Shown here: positions 1 through 12,397 of the stretch, one piece after another
How the letters are laid out: every line of letters starts with the position of its first letter
How positions within the stretch are numbered: position 1 is the first letter of the stretch
Assembly: GCA_035236585.1 (NCBI GenBank)
Contig: CP141130.1
Span: 33,367,501 to 33,431,500, forward strand
Length of the DNA: 64,000 bases
Direction of reading: 5' to 3'
DNA from: Warburgia ugandensis
Taxonomy: Eukaryota; Streptophyta; Magnoliopsida; Canellales; Canellaceae
Translations under genes and position numbers: made by a program
The notes under the pieces: generated by a model
Databases searched by the model: none
The model's input: the letters and a program-made list of their open reading frames with translations, nothing else
Told to the model about the DNA's origin: nothing

Positions 1-440
1 CTTTCAACAACCTCAACAACTAAAGAAACCATCTTTAAAGGATAGAATTCAGAATTCAGAGCATGTTTGAAAAATAGAATGAAGAAATAAAAAGGGCTCT
101 AAACCAATTCCAAAATATCAATTCTTAAGTCCTAGATAAATTAAATATGTAGGTAAGGCAATTGTCAACTGAATTACAAAATAGAGGAAAGGGTTAGATC
201 CCTAATGAACCCATCCCCATCCCCAACCCTAAGTTTCAATTTGAGATAGGGTTAAGTTCTTAAAATTAGAACCCTCATGAGCATGCTAAGTCTATAACCA
301 CCCTCAAGAGCGGTCGTTAGATAGATAACAAAGTAGGGTAAGATAAGGAAATTGTAAAGGAGAAAGAGGCAACCAAACATAGGAGAAAGCGAAAAGACAA
401 AAAAACATGGAGAACCTATAGTGGAGGCATCCTATGTGCC
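1..440 (+). pseudogene. gag C-terminal remnant (element 1)
   Basis: This stretch matches the end of gag in element 3 (about 32990-33430). Both have the Gln-rich run translated FQQPQQ, followed by a stretch meaning RGKGQ in element 3 (here RGKG then a TAG stop) and a Pro-rich IPxPxPK segment. Several stops break the frame (for example near 128, 150 and 197). The region would be the linker between the nucleocapsid part of Gag and the protease. No start or zinc knuckle is visible; these lie outside the window. Confidence 0.65.
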
Positions 441-479
441 TAAAGCCCCTTTTTCTTAGTTACTGAACAAGGTTAGAAA

Positions 480-1275
480 GGAAACAAACTTCAATGAGTT
501 AATGGATGTATTTAAACATGTCCAAATCAATATTCCATTACTTAATGCAATTACAGACATCCCCACCTAAGCCAAGTTCTTAAAAGAGATCTGCACAAGA
601 AAAAGAAATGTAAATGTACTAACAAAAGCTTTCCTCACTAAGTAGGTAAGCTCTTTGATTCAACACAAGACCCCACTGAAGTTTAGAGACCCATGGTGTC
701 CTACCATTTACTGCATTATTGGTGATCATGTCATAGATAGGGAATTACTTGACCTAGGGGCAAGTATTAACTTGTTGCCATGCTTTGTCTATGAGCATTT
801 AAGACTCGATGAGTTAAAACCAACCATTACCATGCTGTAATCAACAAATACATCTATCAAAATACCACATGGTTTGGTTGGGGGTGTCTTGATATAGCTA
901 GACCAGTTCTATTACCTCATTGATTTCATTGTATTGGACACACAACTTGTATCTAATCCAGACAGTCAGATTCTAGTCATACTTGGACATCCATTCTAAG
1001 TGACGTCCAACACCATTATTAACTATAAGAATGGTGTAATGAAATTGTCATTTGACAGCATGAAAGTTAAGCTAAATGTCTTTAATGTTGATCAACAACA
1101 TTTAGAGCTTGATGATTCTTGTGATGTCAATTTGATCGAGAGTACAATTAATGAAATTCATCCACCATTATCCATCTTTGACCCACTAGAGGCTTGTCTT
1201 ATGAAGTTTAATGTATAATTTGATATAGACAAGTCTATTGAGGAGGTAAACAACCTTCTAGAGGCTGCTCCAATC
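480..1275 (+). pseudogene. Retropepsin-like protease remnant (element 1)
   Basis: The segment 655-840 encodes KFRDPWCPTI followed by the active-site motif DLGAS at 751-765 and the following NLLP. A second piece, read across a TAA near 999, continues with the flap and C-terminal protease part (ILGHPF, then NGVMKLSF, 975-1100). The same blocks occur in order in elements 2 and 3. The enzyme would cleave the Gag-Pol polyprotein inside the particle. Stops at 838-840 and about 999 and frame changes make it nonfunctional. The downstream PLEAC motif near 1186 marks the linker to reverse transcriptase. Confidence 0.85.
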
Positions 1276-1289
1276 ATGGATACCTCCAA

Positions 1290-2440
1290 GTGGGGTCCTT
1301 ATGTGGATCCACTTCCACTTCTAAATCTGTCCTTGCACCCTCGATAGAGCAACCACCATATCTGGACCTAAAACCCTTGCCCGACAACTTGAAATATTCA
1401 TACCTAGGCTCAGATGAAACCTTACTTATGATAATAGCATTAGATTTAGATAATGAATATGAGGGTAAGCTTTTAAAGGTTCTTAAAGGACATAAAATTG
1501 CTCTACGGTGGACGATAGCAGACATACAAGGGATTAGTCCAGCTATATGCATGCATAGGTTACACCTAAAAGAAAATGCAAAGCCATCTAGGGAAACCCA
1601 AAGATGGATGAACCCCCACATGAAGGACATGGTTAGAGATGAAGTCCTAAAGCTCTTAGATGTTGCCATTATATATCCTATCTCTGACAGTACTTGGGTC
1701 AGCCGCGTTCAGGTTGTACCTAAGAAATTTGGTGTCATAGTAGTAAAAAATGAGGATAATGAATTAGTACCCACCCACATGACCATTGGGTGGAGAGTTT
1801 GTATTGACTACTATAAATTGAACACGATCATGAGGAAAGATCATTTCCCTTTACCATTCATTAACCAAATGCTAGAGAGGTTGGTCAGACATAGCTATTA
1901 CTATTTTCTAGATGGATATTCTAGTTACAACCATATTCTTGTAGTAGCATAGGATTAGGAGAAGACCACCTTCACTTGCCCTTTTGCAACCTTTGCCTAC
2001 CGATGTATGTATTTTGGGCTTTGTAATGCTCCAGCTACATTTCAAAGGTTTATGTTGAGCATTTTCTCTAATATGGTAGAAAGGTTTCTTAAGGTGTTTA
2101 TGGATGACTTCTTAGTATTTGGGTCATCATTTGATGAGTGCCTGCACCACTTAAAGTTAGTTCTAGCAAAGTGCAAGAGAAAATTCTTGTTTTAAACTAG
2201 AAAATGTGCCATTTTATGGTACAGAGTGGGATAGTTTTAGGCCACATAATATCACCCAATGAGATAGACATTGATAGAGCAAAAGTGGATTTAATAGCCA
2301 AGCTTCCTCCACTAAGGATGGTGAAAGAAATTCACTTCTTTTTAGGACATGCTGGCTTTTATAGACACTTCATCAAGGATTTTAGCAAAATTGCCAAGCC
2401 CCTCTATAATTTACTTACAAAATACCATTTTTGACTTTGA
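1290..2440 (+). pseudogene. Reverse transcriptase remnant (element 1)
   Basis: The 220-codon open stretch 1290-1952 holds the N-terminal fingers of a Ty3/gypsy reverse transcriptase, including WVSRVQVVPKK and DYYKLN followed by DHFPLPF. After two TAG stops at about 1951 and 1957, the frame resumes with YFGLCNAPATFQRFM. It reaches the catalytic box FMDD at 2097-2108, then the thumb and connection part (LGHIISP, then FLGHAGFYRHFI, to 2434). There is a frame change near 2180 and another in the T run near 2430. Two catalytic aspartates remain in FMDD, but the frame is broken at least four times. It would copy the element RNA into cDNA. Confidence 0.93.
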
Positions 2441-3055
<615 letters not shown>

Positions 3056-3149
3056 ATGAATAGTTGTTGCATATTTCCTAGTTGCATTGCTATAGTGATA
3101 TTGTTAATTATCTTGTTATAGGACAAATGCCTAATTGTTAGACCAAACA

Positions 3150-4370
3150 AGATAAAAAGAGATTTTTTATTAAGGTTAGATATTTCACTCGGGATGACCC
3201 ATACTTATTCAAGTACTATCCGGATCAGCTACTTAGGAGATGTGTCCCTAATAGTGAGCATAATAAAATCATCTTCCTTTTCATGATCATGCATGTAGGG
3301 ACCATTTTAGTTCGAGAAAGACACCAGAAAAAATTTCGCAGTGTGGTTTTTATTGGCAAACCATATTAAAGGATTCACATGCTTACTGTACAGCATGTGT
3401 GAAGTGTCAAAGATTAGGTAGTCTAGGAAGGAGACACATGATTCCCTTAAACCTAATCCTTGTAGTAGAACCATTCAATGTTTGGGGCATTGATTTCATG
3501 GGACCCTTTCCTAATTCTTTTGGAAATCTTTACATCCAAGTGGGAGTGGACTATGCATCCAAGTGGGTGAAGGCTATACCCTGCAAAACTAATGACCACA
3601 AAGTCATAGTAAAGTTCTTAAAAGAATTTTTTTTTGCATAGTTTGGTTCTCCTAGAGCCATAATAAGTGATGGGGGAAAACACTTTTGTAATAAAGTGTT
3701 TGAAAATTTAATGAAAAACTATGATTTCAACCATAGAATAACTACTCCATACCACCCTTAGACCAATGGACAAGTAGAGGTATCCAATAGGGAGATAAAG
3801 CAGATTCTAGAAAAGACAGTCAATCTAAGTAGAAAAGACTGGTCTATTAGACTCAATGACGCTTTATGGCTTATCGTACTTCATATAAGACCCCCTATAC
3901 GAATGTCACCCTATTGCCTGGTTTATGGAAAGCCTTCCATTTATCTATAGAGTTGGAACACAAAGCAAATTGGGCTATCAAAAGACTCAACTTTGACTTA
4001 GATTCTAGTGGGACCCACTGGAAGCTTCAACTCAATGAGTTGGAAGAATTGAGGAAAGATGCTTATGACTCTGCACAATTGTACAAAGACTGAATGAAGG
4101 TTGCACATGATCACAAAATCTTAAGGAAATCCTTCACACTTGGACAAAAGGTCTTATTGTATAACTCTAGATTGCATTTATTCCCATGAAAACTTAGATT
4201 TAAATGGATAGGACCTTATATAGTACACACCATCTATCCTCATTGGGCCATAGAGATTGAGAAGGATGGAGAAATCCAAAAAGTCAATAGTCAGAGGTTA
4301 AAACCTTTCCTAGAGATGCCTAATCCTAAGATTAATGAGATACTATTAGAGGCACCTTAGTATCATGACC
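3150..4370 (+). pseudogene. Integrase remnant (element 1)
   Basis: The zinc-binding HHCC part is visible at about 3283-3410, with His residues upstream and CVKCQ at the end. The catalytic core follows: GIDFMGPFP gives the first Asp (about 3490), ISDGGKHF the second (about 3667), and [13 protein letters not shown] the Glu (about 3775). The C-terminal part (KLRFKWIGPY, then VNSQRLKPF at about 4285-4311) matches the usual end of Athila-type integrases. Breaks include a TAG near 3640, a TAG in place of Gln before TNGQVE near 3760, a frame change near 3860 and a stop near 4188. It would insert the cDNA into the genome. Confidence 0.92.
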
Positions 4371-6158
4371 CACCTTAGATTATCACTCTAGGAACCCTTG
4401 CAGTATACCATCATTGTACTCATCATTATGTTTGGTTGAAAATGTAAAACTTAACAATCCCTAGGAGGCAACCCAGATGTTTTTTTTTTTTTAAATCTCC
4501 AACTTCTACATGTTTCCATATAAGATCCTATGTTTTCAAACATTGGAGATAATGTTTCATTCAAGTTGGGGGGTGTAGATGCATATAGGGATTTTGAATT
4601 TTCTTGTGTTTTTGTGCTCACCCCCCCAACCCAAAAAAAAAAGAAAAAAGAAAGAAAGAAAGATATTTTTTTTTTTTTGAAAGTGTTCCTGTGACGAGAA
4701 CTAGATGTTTGGAATTTAGTAATTTTACTATTTTCACCTCTTAATGGAAGTGTATACGACTAGTTTTATAATTATATTTGTATGTTAATTATTGAAAACC
4801 ATTTACACACAACACATAGTCAAGAATAATAGAGAGGTATGACTTAGAGACCTTAAGTAAAATTAGTGGAGACCTATAACCTAATGAGTTTAGAGACTAT
4901 CTTCCTTTAGAAAGTTATAAGTAGTTACAAAGTTTTCTTCATTGTATATAACTTAATGTGATCATATTATCCTTATTTTGGTTAATTATCAAGAATAAAT
5001 GAGAGTAATAGCTTTATTTCCAAAAAATTTGTTGAATCTGATAGGCTTTAGGAAATGATATAAGCCATCCTTATTCAACCCAGAGAAATAAAGCCCACCC
5101 AATATATTTACCACTAGTTAGTCCTTTAGCCTATTATTAAAGCCTTTCTTTCTTAACCTCACTTACCTTAACCTAGAAAAACTAGTAAAATAAATAACCT
5201 TACCTATTTTCAAAATGAGTAGATTAGTCGAAAAAGTTCAAAGAGGACAAAAAGTCAAAGAAGTGAGAAAATTAGCCATCTTTCTTCCAAAGAAGATAAA
5301 GAAAAGTGAAAAGAAAGAAGTATCAAAAATAGAAAAAGAGGAGAAAAATTGAAAGACAAAGACAAAAATACAAACAAATATTCACTTCAAAAGAAAAGTT
5401 GTACTAACAAATATTCATTGAAGACGTCTACTCCCTTTTGAACCTTTGAAATCCTTATACCCTTCTTTTCATAACCTTTACCTAAGCCTACATTTTATCC
5501 TAATCAAAGGCCTGTGGATCTTAGGTGGAACTTAGTCATACATAATAGATAAAAAGAAGGAATTAAGGTAAACTAGCTCTAATATTCTTTGTAATAACAT
5601 CCACTCTTAGAGATCACTTTTGTTTGTCTCATTAGCATTTAAATTATTTATGTGAACCATTAGCTTTGTTGGATTCGGTCATATAATGAAAGACATATGT
5701 TTAAACCATTATCTAAGGGCTTTATTTTTTAGAGTACACCTAAGAGGCTTTGAGGCCAAGACATATTTCCGATGGAATTTAAGCATATCTAATTAAAAGT
5801 TAGGACTTATGTGTTGTATATACACATGCACTATGAGAAATAACTGGAATGAAATTTCTTTAATATGTTCATGATTTGTAAAATTATCAATCCTCTCTAT
5901 TGAGTTGTGAAAAACTAGTAAAGAGCTAATGAATGAGGAATCTCTAAGAAAAAATAGGGTACTCAACCTTAGAGAATTTCGTGGGTATACTCACTACAAA
6001 CCCTCACAAGGTCTAACTTGTCCACTAGGGATAACCTAGGGGTTCAAGGGCTTGTTGCATGTGCTAAATGCAATCGTGAGTACTTACGAAAGTCACACCT
6101 TTTATAAAATGATTTTTCACATGTTTTTTCAGGTACAACAAAATGATGGTTCGGGGTG
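4371..6158 (+). other. Noncoding 3' tail of element 1 with internal and terminal polypurine tracts
   Basis: No open frame of note on either strand. At 4537-4580 a TTGGAGATAATGTTT-like motif is followed by an internal G-rich tract (AGTTGGGGGGTGTAGAT). The rest aligns by eye with 34350-35947 and 49750-51325, for example in the GGAGACCTATAACC stretch near 4869. It ends in TCGGGGTG just before the LTR, the likely primer for plus-strand DNA. In Athila elements an env-like frame can lie between pol and the 3' LTR; none is readable here. Confidence 0.75.
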
Positions 6159-8108
6159 TGACAAGTGCTTAATTTTTCATAAAAACTACCCAATTAGTAC
6201 CCATGTGTTACAACTTATAGGGGTAAATAAGAGTTTTTAGACCAAAATTCATAAGACATGCATTTTCGACCTAATAACCCAAAAAGTTCGTTAATTTGTA
6301 GGTCCAGAGGCTAATCCAAGGTGAGTATGTAATTAATCATGTTTTTCTATAATTTAATTAGGATTTTTCATTTTTCATAAGAAGTAAGATGGTGATCCAA
6401 CAGCCAAGATCGATCAGGATGAAATTAAAGATCAAGATCAAAGATCGAGTCAAAGCCTCAAAATCATCACTTCAACATAAATCAAAGGCCAAGATCATCT
6501 TATGGATAAGTAATTGAGGTGATTAAAGGAGCTAAAGATGGCCAAAGTGGGCTCATGAAGTAAGCCATGCATTCCCACCACCTTTGCATGGAAGCCACTT
6601 AAGCCACCTTAGCCATTAAAGCCATGAAAAAGGTGATAAACATACAAGCTACTCAAGCCTTGAAGTCAACCATTGAATCCGCTTAAGCCACCAAGGAATG
6701 AGTCATCAAGACAAGGAGGAGTGCCACATGGAGTCACACAATTGGAGCATCAATTCAAGTAACTTTCCTATGTTAAGAGTGTGATTTTGAAGAGATTAAT
6801 GTAAAAGGTAAGATGATTATGCATTAAGGGACCCATAAAGAGAGGAAAAAGCCACTTTCATAATCCATTTCCTAACCCTAATCCACCCATCTTACTAGGG
6901 CTCTACATTTTTAAGTGAAGGAGGGAGCAACCATCCAAAAGGAGGATGCCTCCCAACTTTCCTATTTGTTGATCAAGGGTTTCCTAAATAGGAAACCTTA
7001 GATCTACTTCAATTCAAGCACCTTCAAAACCCTAGATCTTTCCACATCTTTCCTGAACCTTATTCCTTACATAATTCCTTGACTTTCCATCAACCAAACA
7101 TCACAAAATTGGAAGGGTAAGGGCTCCACTTTCCCTTGAGGAGAAAGATGCCTATATCCTTTTCAAAATTAGCAGTCAGACAGCCGATGCTTCTGATAGA
7201 GCTCTTATGTCATGTTTATGACATCATCTTTCTAATTCATATTCCACATAACCTTCCTCATTCAATACCTTACCCTTAGGGACACTTTCCTTATGTTTTC
7301 ACCCCTCAGTAAGTTAAGAAACCACTCATGTACATATAGCCCTATAGTCTATTCGAATTTTCCAATTAGAGGTGGGTGACACACCTTGAAATCAAGCTTT
7401 CCTTTAGTGTTATTTGTCTGGACTTTGGAATTTCTTAGATGCTTTTTTTCTTTGATATTCTAGTTATTGTCTTGGTTATTTTCTCTCGAATTTAGGTTAG
7501 TAGTTTGCATATTCTCTCTAATTTAGGTTAGTAGTTTGCATGTAGAAGTTGGATATTCTAGTTCTTTAATTGAAGTTTCCATTCACATGCATGTTATTTT
7601 AGTGTTATAAAGCTTCCTAAATTGGTTTTAGAAAGTTCTAACTTTAGAAAGTTTCTAATTCTACTTTAGGAAAGTGTTAATTTAGGAAAGTTTCCATTTT
7701 AGTAGTTTCCTTAGTTTATGTTACCTAGATTAATTCATACTTGTTTTACATTTGTTTCCTTTAGTTTAATGTATGTTAGTTGAAGAAAGTTGATAAACTT
7801 CATTTTAGGAAAGTTTTTAATTAGGAAATTTATAAAATTAGAAGTTTTTAATTTAAAAAAGTTTTAATTTAAGTACATGTTTTAGGAATGTTTTCAATTT
7901 CACATGTTTCATGTTTTTGCTTAGTTTGCAATTTCTTGTTTTAATTTTCATTCTTAATTTGGAAAAAAAATCACTTGAATTTTGGCTAGGTTAGATAGTT
8001 TAAAGTAGGAACCACTAGCATCACAATAGTTCACTCCACGTGGGATCGACCTCACTAGAGTACTATATTGCAAACAATTTGTTTGCTTGCAAGTTTAATT
8101 AAACAACA
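6159..8108 (+). repeat. 3' LTR of element 1
   Basis: It begins TGACAAGTGCTT right after a polypurine tract and ends AAACAACA. The U5 end carries the phrase GTGGGATCGACCTC followed by a TTGCAA/TTTG segment, as in the other Athila-type LTRs of the window. The middle is A/T-rich with repeated AGGAAAGTTT-like phrases (7610-7870). The LTR body is unlike those of elements 2 and 3, so it is a different subfamily. The 5' LTR is outside the window and the target duplication cannot be tested; the flanking bases are ATAGA. Confidence 0.8.
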
Positions 8109-10039
8109 ATAGATAGGAGGCCAAACCCATGCAACATCTTAGCAGAGTGCCCACCTAGCCAATTAGCATGAACAAAAAAATATCTTAATCCAAATGTTAT
8201 TAAATCATATAGCATATGTCTCCTGCAGAACCATACATTTTTGTGACTCATCTCGAGGCATGGGATTGATGCAATTTTAGGAATCATCATTTCTTTCAAA
8301 ACATACAACTACATGTAATGGAATTGACAATATAATTTATTATTTTCAAGACAGAAGTATGCATCATGGGTATGAATGCATATATATATATATCACTCAC
8401 TTGCCTCATTTATAAATATTGCATTCTTTAAAATCTAAATAATGCGATATGAAATGATATCAGTTTTATAATAGTCGAGTAATCTCAAATCAAAAGCCTG
8501 ATAATCAAATACTTGGTATGATTTAATTATGTACAATCTACCTATTTTAGTAAGAATGATGACATGCTCAAAATTCCAATGGCAAATAGATGTTTAAACG
8601 ACCTACCTCGAACATGGTTATCTCAATCCTACCTTTACTACTCTCTAATCATAGGTCTTCCTCTTTATTTTTACAATAGTATCAAATCCTGACAATTGAT
8701 TAAAGGTCAAAGTTTCATATCATCTAATTGTTCTTAATTCCAATTGATCTCTAACTTAAAATAGTCTATTTCAAATATCAATGTTTGATCTATCAATCTA
8801 ATAGTTGATTGAATTTTGATATGTCAGATCAACAATTTCCAATCATTCTACATCCTATTTTCTAATCCAAGGTCAACAGAGTAATTAAACAATTAGATTT
8901 ACCCTAATTAAAGTTTGAATAACCTAATTACTCTTCTTGGGGTCCAATCCATCTTAATCATACATATTTTTTAAGTTTTCTATAATGTAGTACAACTAAA
9001 ATTTAATTAATTTTAATAAGTTATGATGGTGATCTTACCTCTAATTTCCAATATCCAAGTATGATGCAGTGTTTGAGGTGGTCTTATAGATTCTGATTGC
9101 CTCTAATCTCATTGGTCAGGGTCATCCCAAATCAACACCATTAGATTAGTGCTTGATCTTACAATTTTAGCACTTGACCATTCATCATAGGTCAATTTGT
9201 GGATAAGGTCCCATACATGTCATTGTTTTAGGATTTTGGTGATGGATCTATGCTTAGATTAGGGTGAATACTCAGATCAATCATGAATCATGGTGTTATA
9301 TCACTAATCTATGGTTGGATCAATATGTGGGGACAGATCAATCATAGCTATGATGCTCTAATGTTGAATCTATGTTCACATCTACTTGGAAGCTCTAATT
9401 TATCACAGATCGAGGTCCTAAGCAACTGATCAAAGGCTAGATCATCTTAAAGGGACAAATCAGTCTCATATTTATACTAAGGGCTGATGAATGGTAGGGT
9501 CCTAATATTTTTCTAGATTTTATTGGCATATAATAGTTAAATTGAAATTTAAAGCAACTTGGTAAAGATCGGTGATAATCTTATCTGTGATTGCCCCAAT
9601 CTATGTCCAATTAGTTGTTGGATACCTCTAATTGCTTCTAGATCTCCATGATTTGTCTTGATCAAGGCCATTCGTTGATGTTGAGTTTGGATCTCCACTA
9701 ACAATCAAAACAGTTAAGGGGTTTTGTTCTTAATGTTGAAGGGAACCAGATGAATGTTTATGTCTTGTAGATCTCATGTCATGGATTTTAGATTGGGATC
9801 GTGTCTAGTTTGAACTATCAAAAAATCGATGTTCAAAGATCTAACCCTCCCATAGCATAGATTGGGCCAAAATACATTGAAAAAATACTAGGTCGTTGGT
9901 GTTGATCGACTATCAGTAGAGAAGACAATCGGTACAGTCATTATTGGTGACCTATTTTTCTTCAAAGAAATTTCTTGAGGGAAAATGTAGATCTAGGTCT
10001 CACCTATAATCCTCTGAAGTTTGGTGAAGATATGACGTT

Positions 10040-10076
<37 letters not shown>

Positions 10077-10094
10077 GGGGTGTCACCAGTGACA
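8109..10094 (-). repeat. LTR-C copy on the minus strand, left part
   Basis: From about 8440 to 10094 the reverse complement matches 28430-28830 plus 38017-39245, in the same order once the insertions are removed. Examples are the TTTGAGGTAGGTAG segment and the long run of short AT-rich phrases built on GATCTA. There is no coding potential. The leftmost 330 bp (8109-8440) has no match I can see in the window. Confidence 0.7.
10043..10073 (+). repeat. (GA)n microsatellite
   Basis: About 15 GA units inside the LTR-C copy, absent from the matching place near 28530. Confidence 0.95.
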
Positions 10095-10099
10095 TAAGG
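10095..10099 (+). repeat. Target site duplication TAAGG, left
   Basis: TAAGG occurs here and again at 12783-12787, directly flanking LTR-A copy 1. Confidence 0.95.
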
Positions 10100-10497
10100 T
10101 GTAACGCTCAAGCAATTTATGCTATTTTTAACAAAACTTGGACATTCTATGGGAAATAAACTATGTTAAATGTTTTACTTTATTTAAAATAGTAAATGAA
10201 GGAATTTGTAAAGAAACTTGGTACCATTAGATTCTACTCGAAAAATGGAATCCAACGCGTCAAAGAACGCCGAAAACGGAGTTCGTATGAAGTTATGGCC
10301 GTTTAAAGATTAGGGACATTTTTGTAATTTAAATTAAAAACGAAAAAGAATGAAAACGCAAGGGGCCGTTTTGATAACGGCACCCCCTGTCGTCTTCCTC
10401 CTCCTGATTTCTCTAGAAACCCTCCTCTCCTGATTTTTCCAGAAAACACCAAGGGAAATGGCGCAACAGCCATTGAGGGGCACTGCCTTCTTCCCTC

Positions 10498-10505
10498 TAT
10501 AAATA
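10498..10505 (+). promoter_or_regulatory. TATA box of LTR-A copy 1
   Basis: TATAAATA about 400 bp into the LTR, followed by a GC-rich leader. The same motif sits at the matching place in LTR-A copy 2 and both LTR-B copies. Confidence 0.7.
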
Positions 10506-11916
10506 CCCTACACCCCTTCTCTTCAAAATCACGATTTTCCAGTCATTTGGGACTGGGGTTTCTAGCAAAAATCGGAAACCTAGTTTCTCTGCGATTTTTG
10601 GCAACGGCTAGGCCCGAGTCAGGCCGGCCATTCCCATCTCCCCACCTCCCCTCTTGTTCCTCTAGCCTCATCGGAAGTTAGGGTTTTCCCCCTTCTTCAT
10701 GGGTTATGGACAACACGGATTTTCGGTAGGCATAGAGGGAAACGCACTGCCAGAAGAAGGGCATCCCCGGCTACCTAGGTAAAGCTTCTCTTTCCCTTTC
10801 TCTCCGTTTCACTTCCCCCAGGCCAGATCCATGCCGGATCTGGTCTTTTCCTAGCCAATTTTTCTAGTCGGAGAAGACGAAGCCGGTTCCAGCCGGCCCT
10901 GTATGAATGAGGCATCCCAGGGATGCCATGCTCCACGTGCGCCTAGGACAGGGTCCCTGGGACGGGTTCCAGGTGCATGACAGTGCGTACACTATCCCTA
11001 GTGCAGCCTTCGGGTGTGCGCGCAATGTGGGGCACGGGTCCTGGCTCGACCAAGAAGTACGGGGTGCCCTGGGAGCTGAGACGCACCATGCTACACCAAA
11101 GGTGCGTCCATGCGATGCCATCCAGGATGCGCATCATAGCACGTCGCTTGGGCATGCATGTGCGAGTGTAAAATGCGGTCCCTGGCATGGCCTTTGGGCA
11201 CGCATGCAAGTGAGGCAGTCGCGGTTCAACCAGGATGCATGGGTGTCCTGGGAACTGAGACACGCGGACCTAGTGAGATGATAAAGTTAGATCAGAGGAC
11301 AATTTACAGAGTTTAACTATTGAATAGTAGATCCATATCATAGGATCTAGCCTAACAATGAATTAGGCAAGGACCATAGACCCTAAAAGGCAGATCTAGC
11401 AATCTAATGTCTAAATGGATTGAAATTGATAAGGACTCCTTGTTATCATTCATATCCAGCAGTTTATAAATGAGACCCAGGGTAGGGTTGAGTGATGAAG
11501 GACGTGACTCTAGGAGACTTCGAGGTAGGTGCTCCATTGCTACTAGACTATTTAAAAAGAACCCATGATTGTTTTGAGAATGCATGTTTAAGTTATATGA
11601 CTTGTTTAGCATGACTTAATCTTATAAACGAATTCAGCATGCATATGACAAATACATTATGCATAGACATGTTTTGTAAACAATTGCATATATTGCATGA
11701 TTTGTGAGCATTGAGTTCTTGAAAAATTACATGTCCTTGAGCGTTACCAAAAGACGCTGGGTAGGCAGTTGTGAGGGACCCAAAGAGGACAGGTTTTGAA
11801 AAAGAGGGTTTTGCTTGTTTGATAGTATATGATTTGGGCTAGTAAGCTCGTGGGCGCTATGTCGAGAGGTCTGGGGTGGCCTCCCAACCTCTACCACTAT
11901 TAGGTGGAATGGATAC

Positions 11917-11973
11917 CATGCCCAAAAAGGGCATGTCCCTGCTTCGACTGCATGTGGTACAGGGGGCTACCAC
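11917..11973 (+). other. Two adjacent stem-loops in LTR-A copy 1
   Basis: CATGCCC-aaaaa-GGGCATG (11917-11935) and GTGGTA-8 nt-TACCAC (11954-11973) are perfect inverted repeats. Both recur in LTR-A copy 3 near 58145-58202. Confidence 0.6.
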
Positions 11974-12378
11974 TGGTGTCACGGCACTGGGTCGAAGTGT
12001 CATATGCCCCATGGAGGCTATGACCCTATGTCCCTAGGTACCCGGGGACCACACGGCGGCGAGGTCGTGGGCATAGTGGGCCCTATGGATTGAGGATTTA
12101 CTTGCATTGCATATGGCATGACATGAGGTTGGTCGACCATACCATATATCCATGAGTTGGATTCAGTGGAGCATCTTATGCATATTATTATGCTTATGAT
12201 ATATATATATGATACTTTCGACTTGGATTATGCGATTCTTTAATTAGTTAGTATTCCCGTTTGATAATGGTTTTTAATATTGACATTGAACATGAGTGTT
12301 CAAACATGCACATGTTTTAAAGAGCATATGATTTTAAACATAGCATGCATTGTAAAACTAGTAGTGATAGACTCCTAC

Positions 12379-12397
12379 TGAGTATAGTATATACTCA
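12379..12397 (+). promoter_or_regulatory. Conserved hairpin near the 3' end of LTR-A copy 1
   Basis: TGAGTATAGTATATACTCA is an 8-bp perfect stem with a 3-nt loop. It is identical in copies 2 and 3. It sits about 20 bp upstream of a TTTTTYARGAT segment and may mark the RNA 3' end region; its function is not known. Confidence 0.6.

Noticed and set aside
10864-11281. Overlapping frames of 64-124 codons on both strands
   Set aside because: They lie in the GC-rich core of a solo LTR, occur on both strands, and copy 3 has only roughly similar frames; no domain is recognisable.
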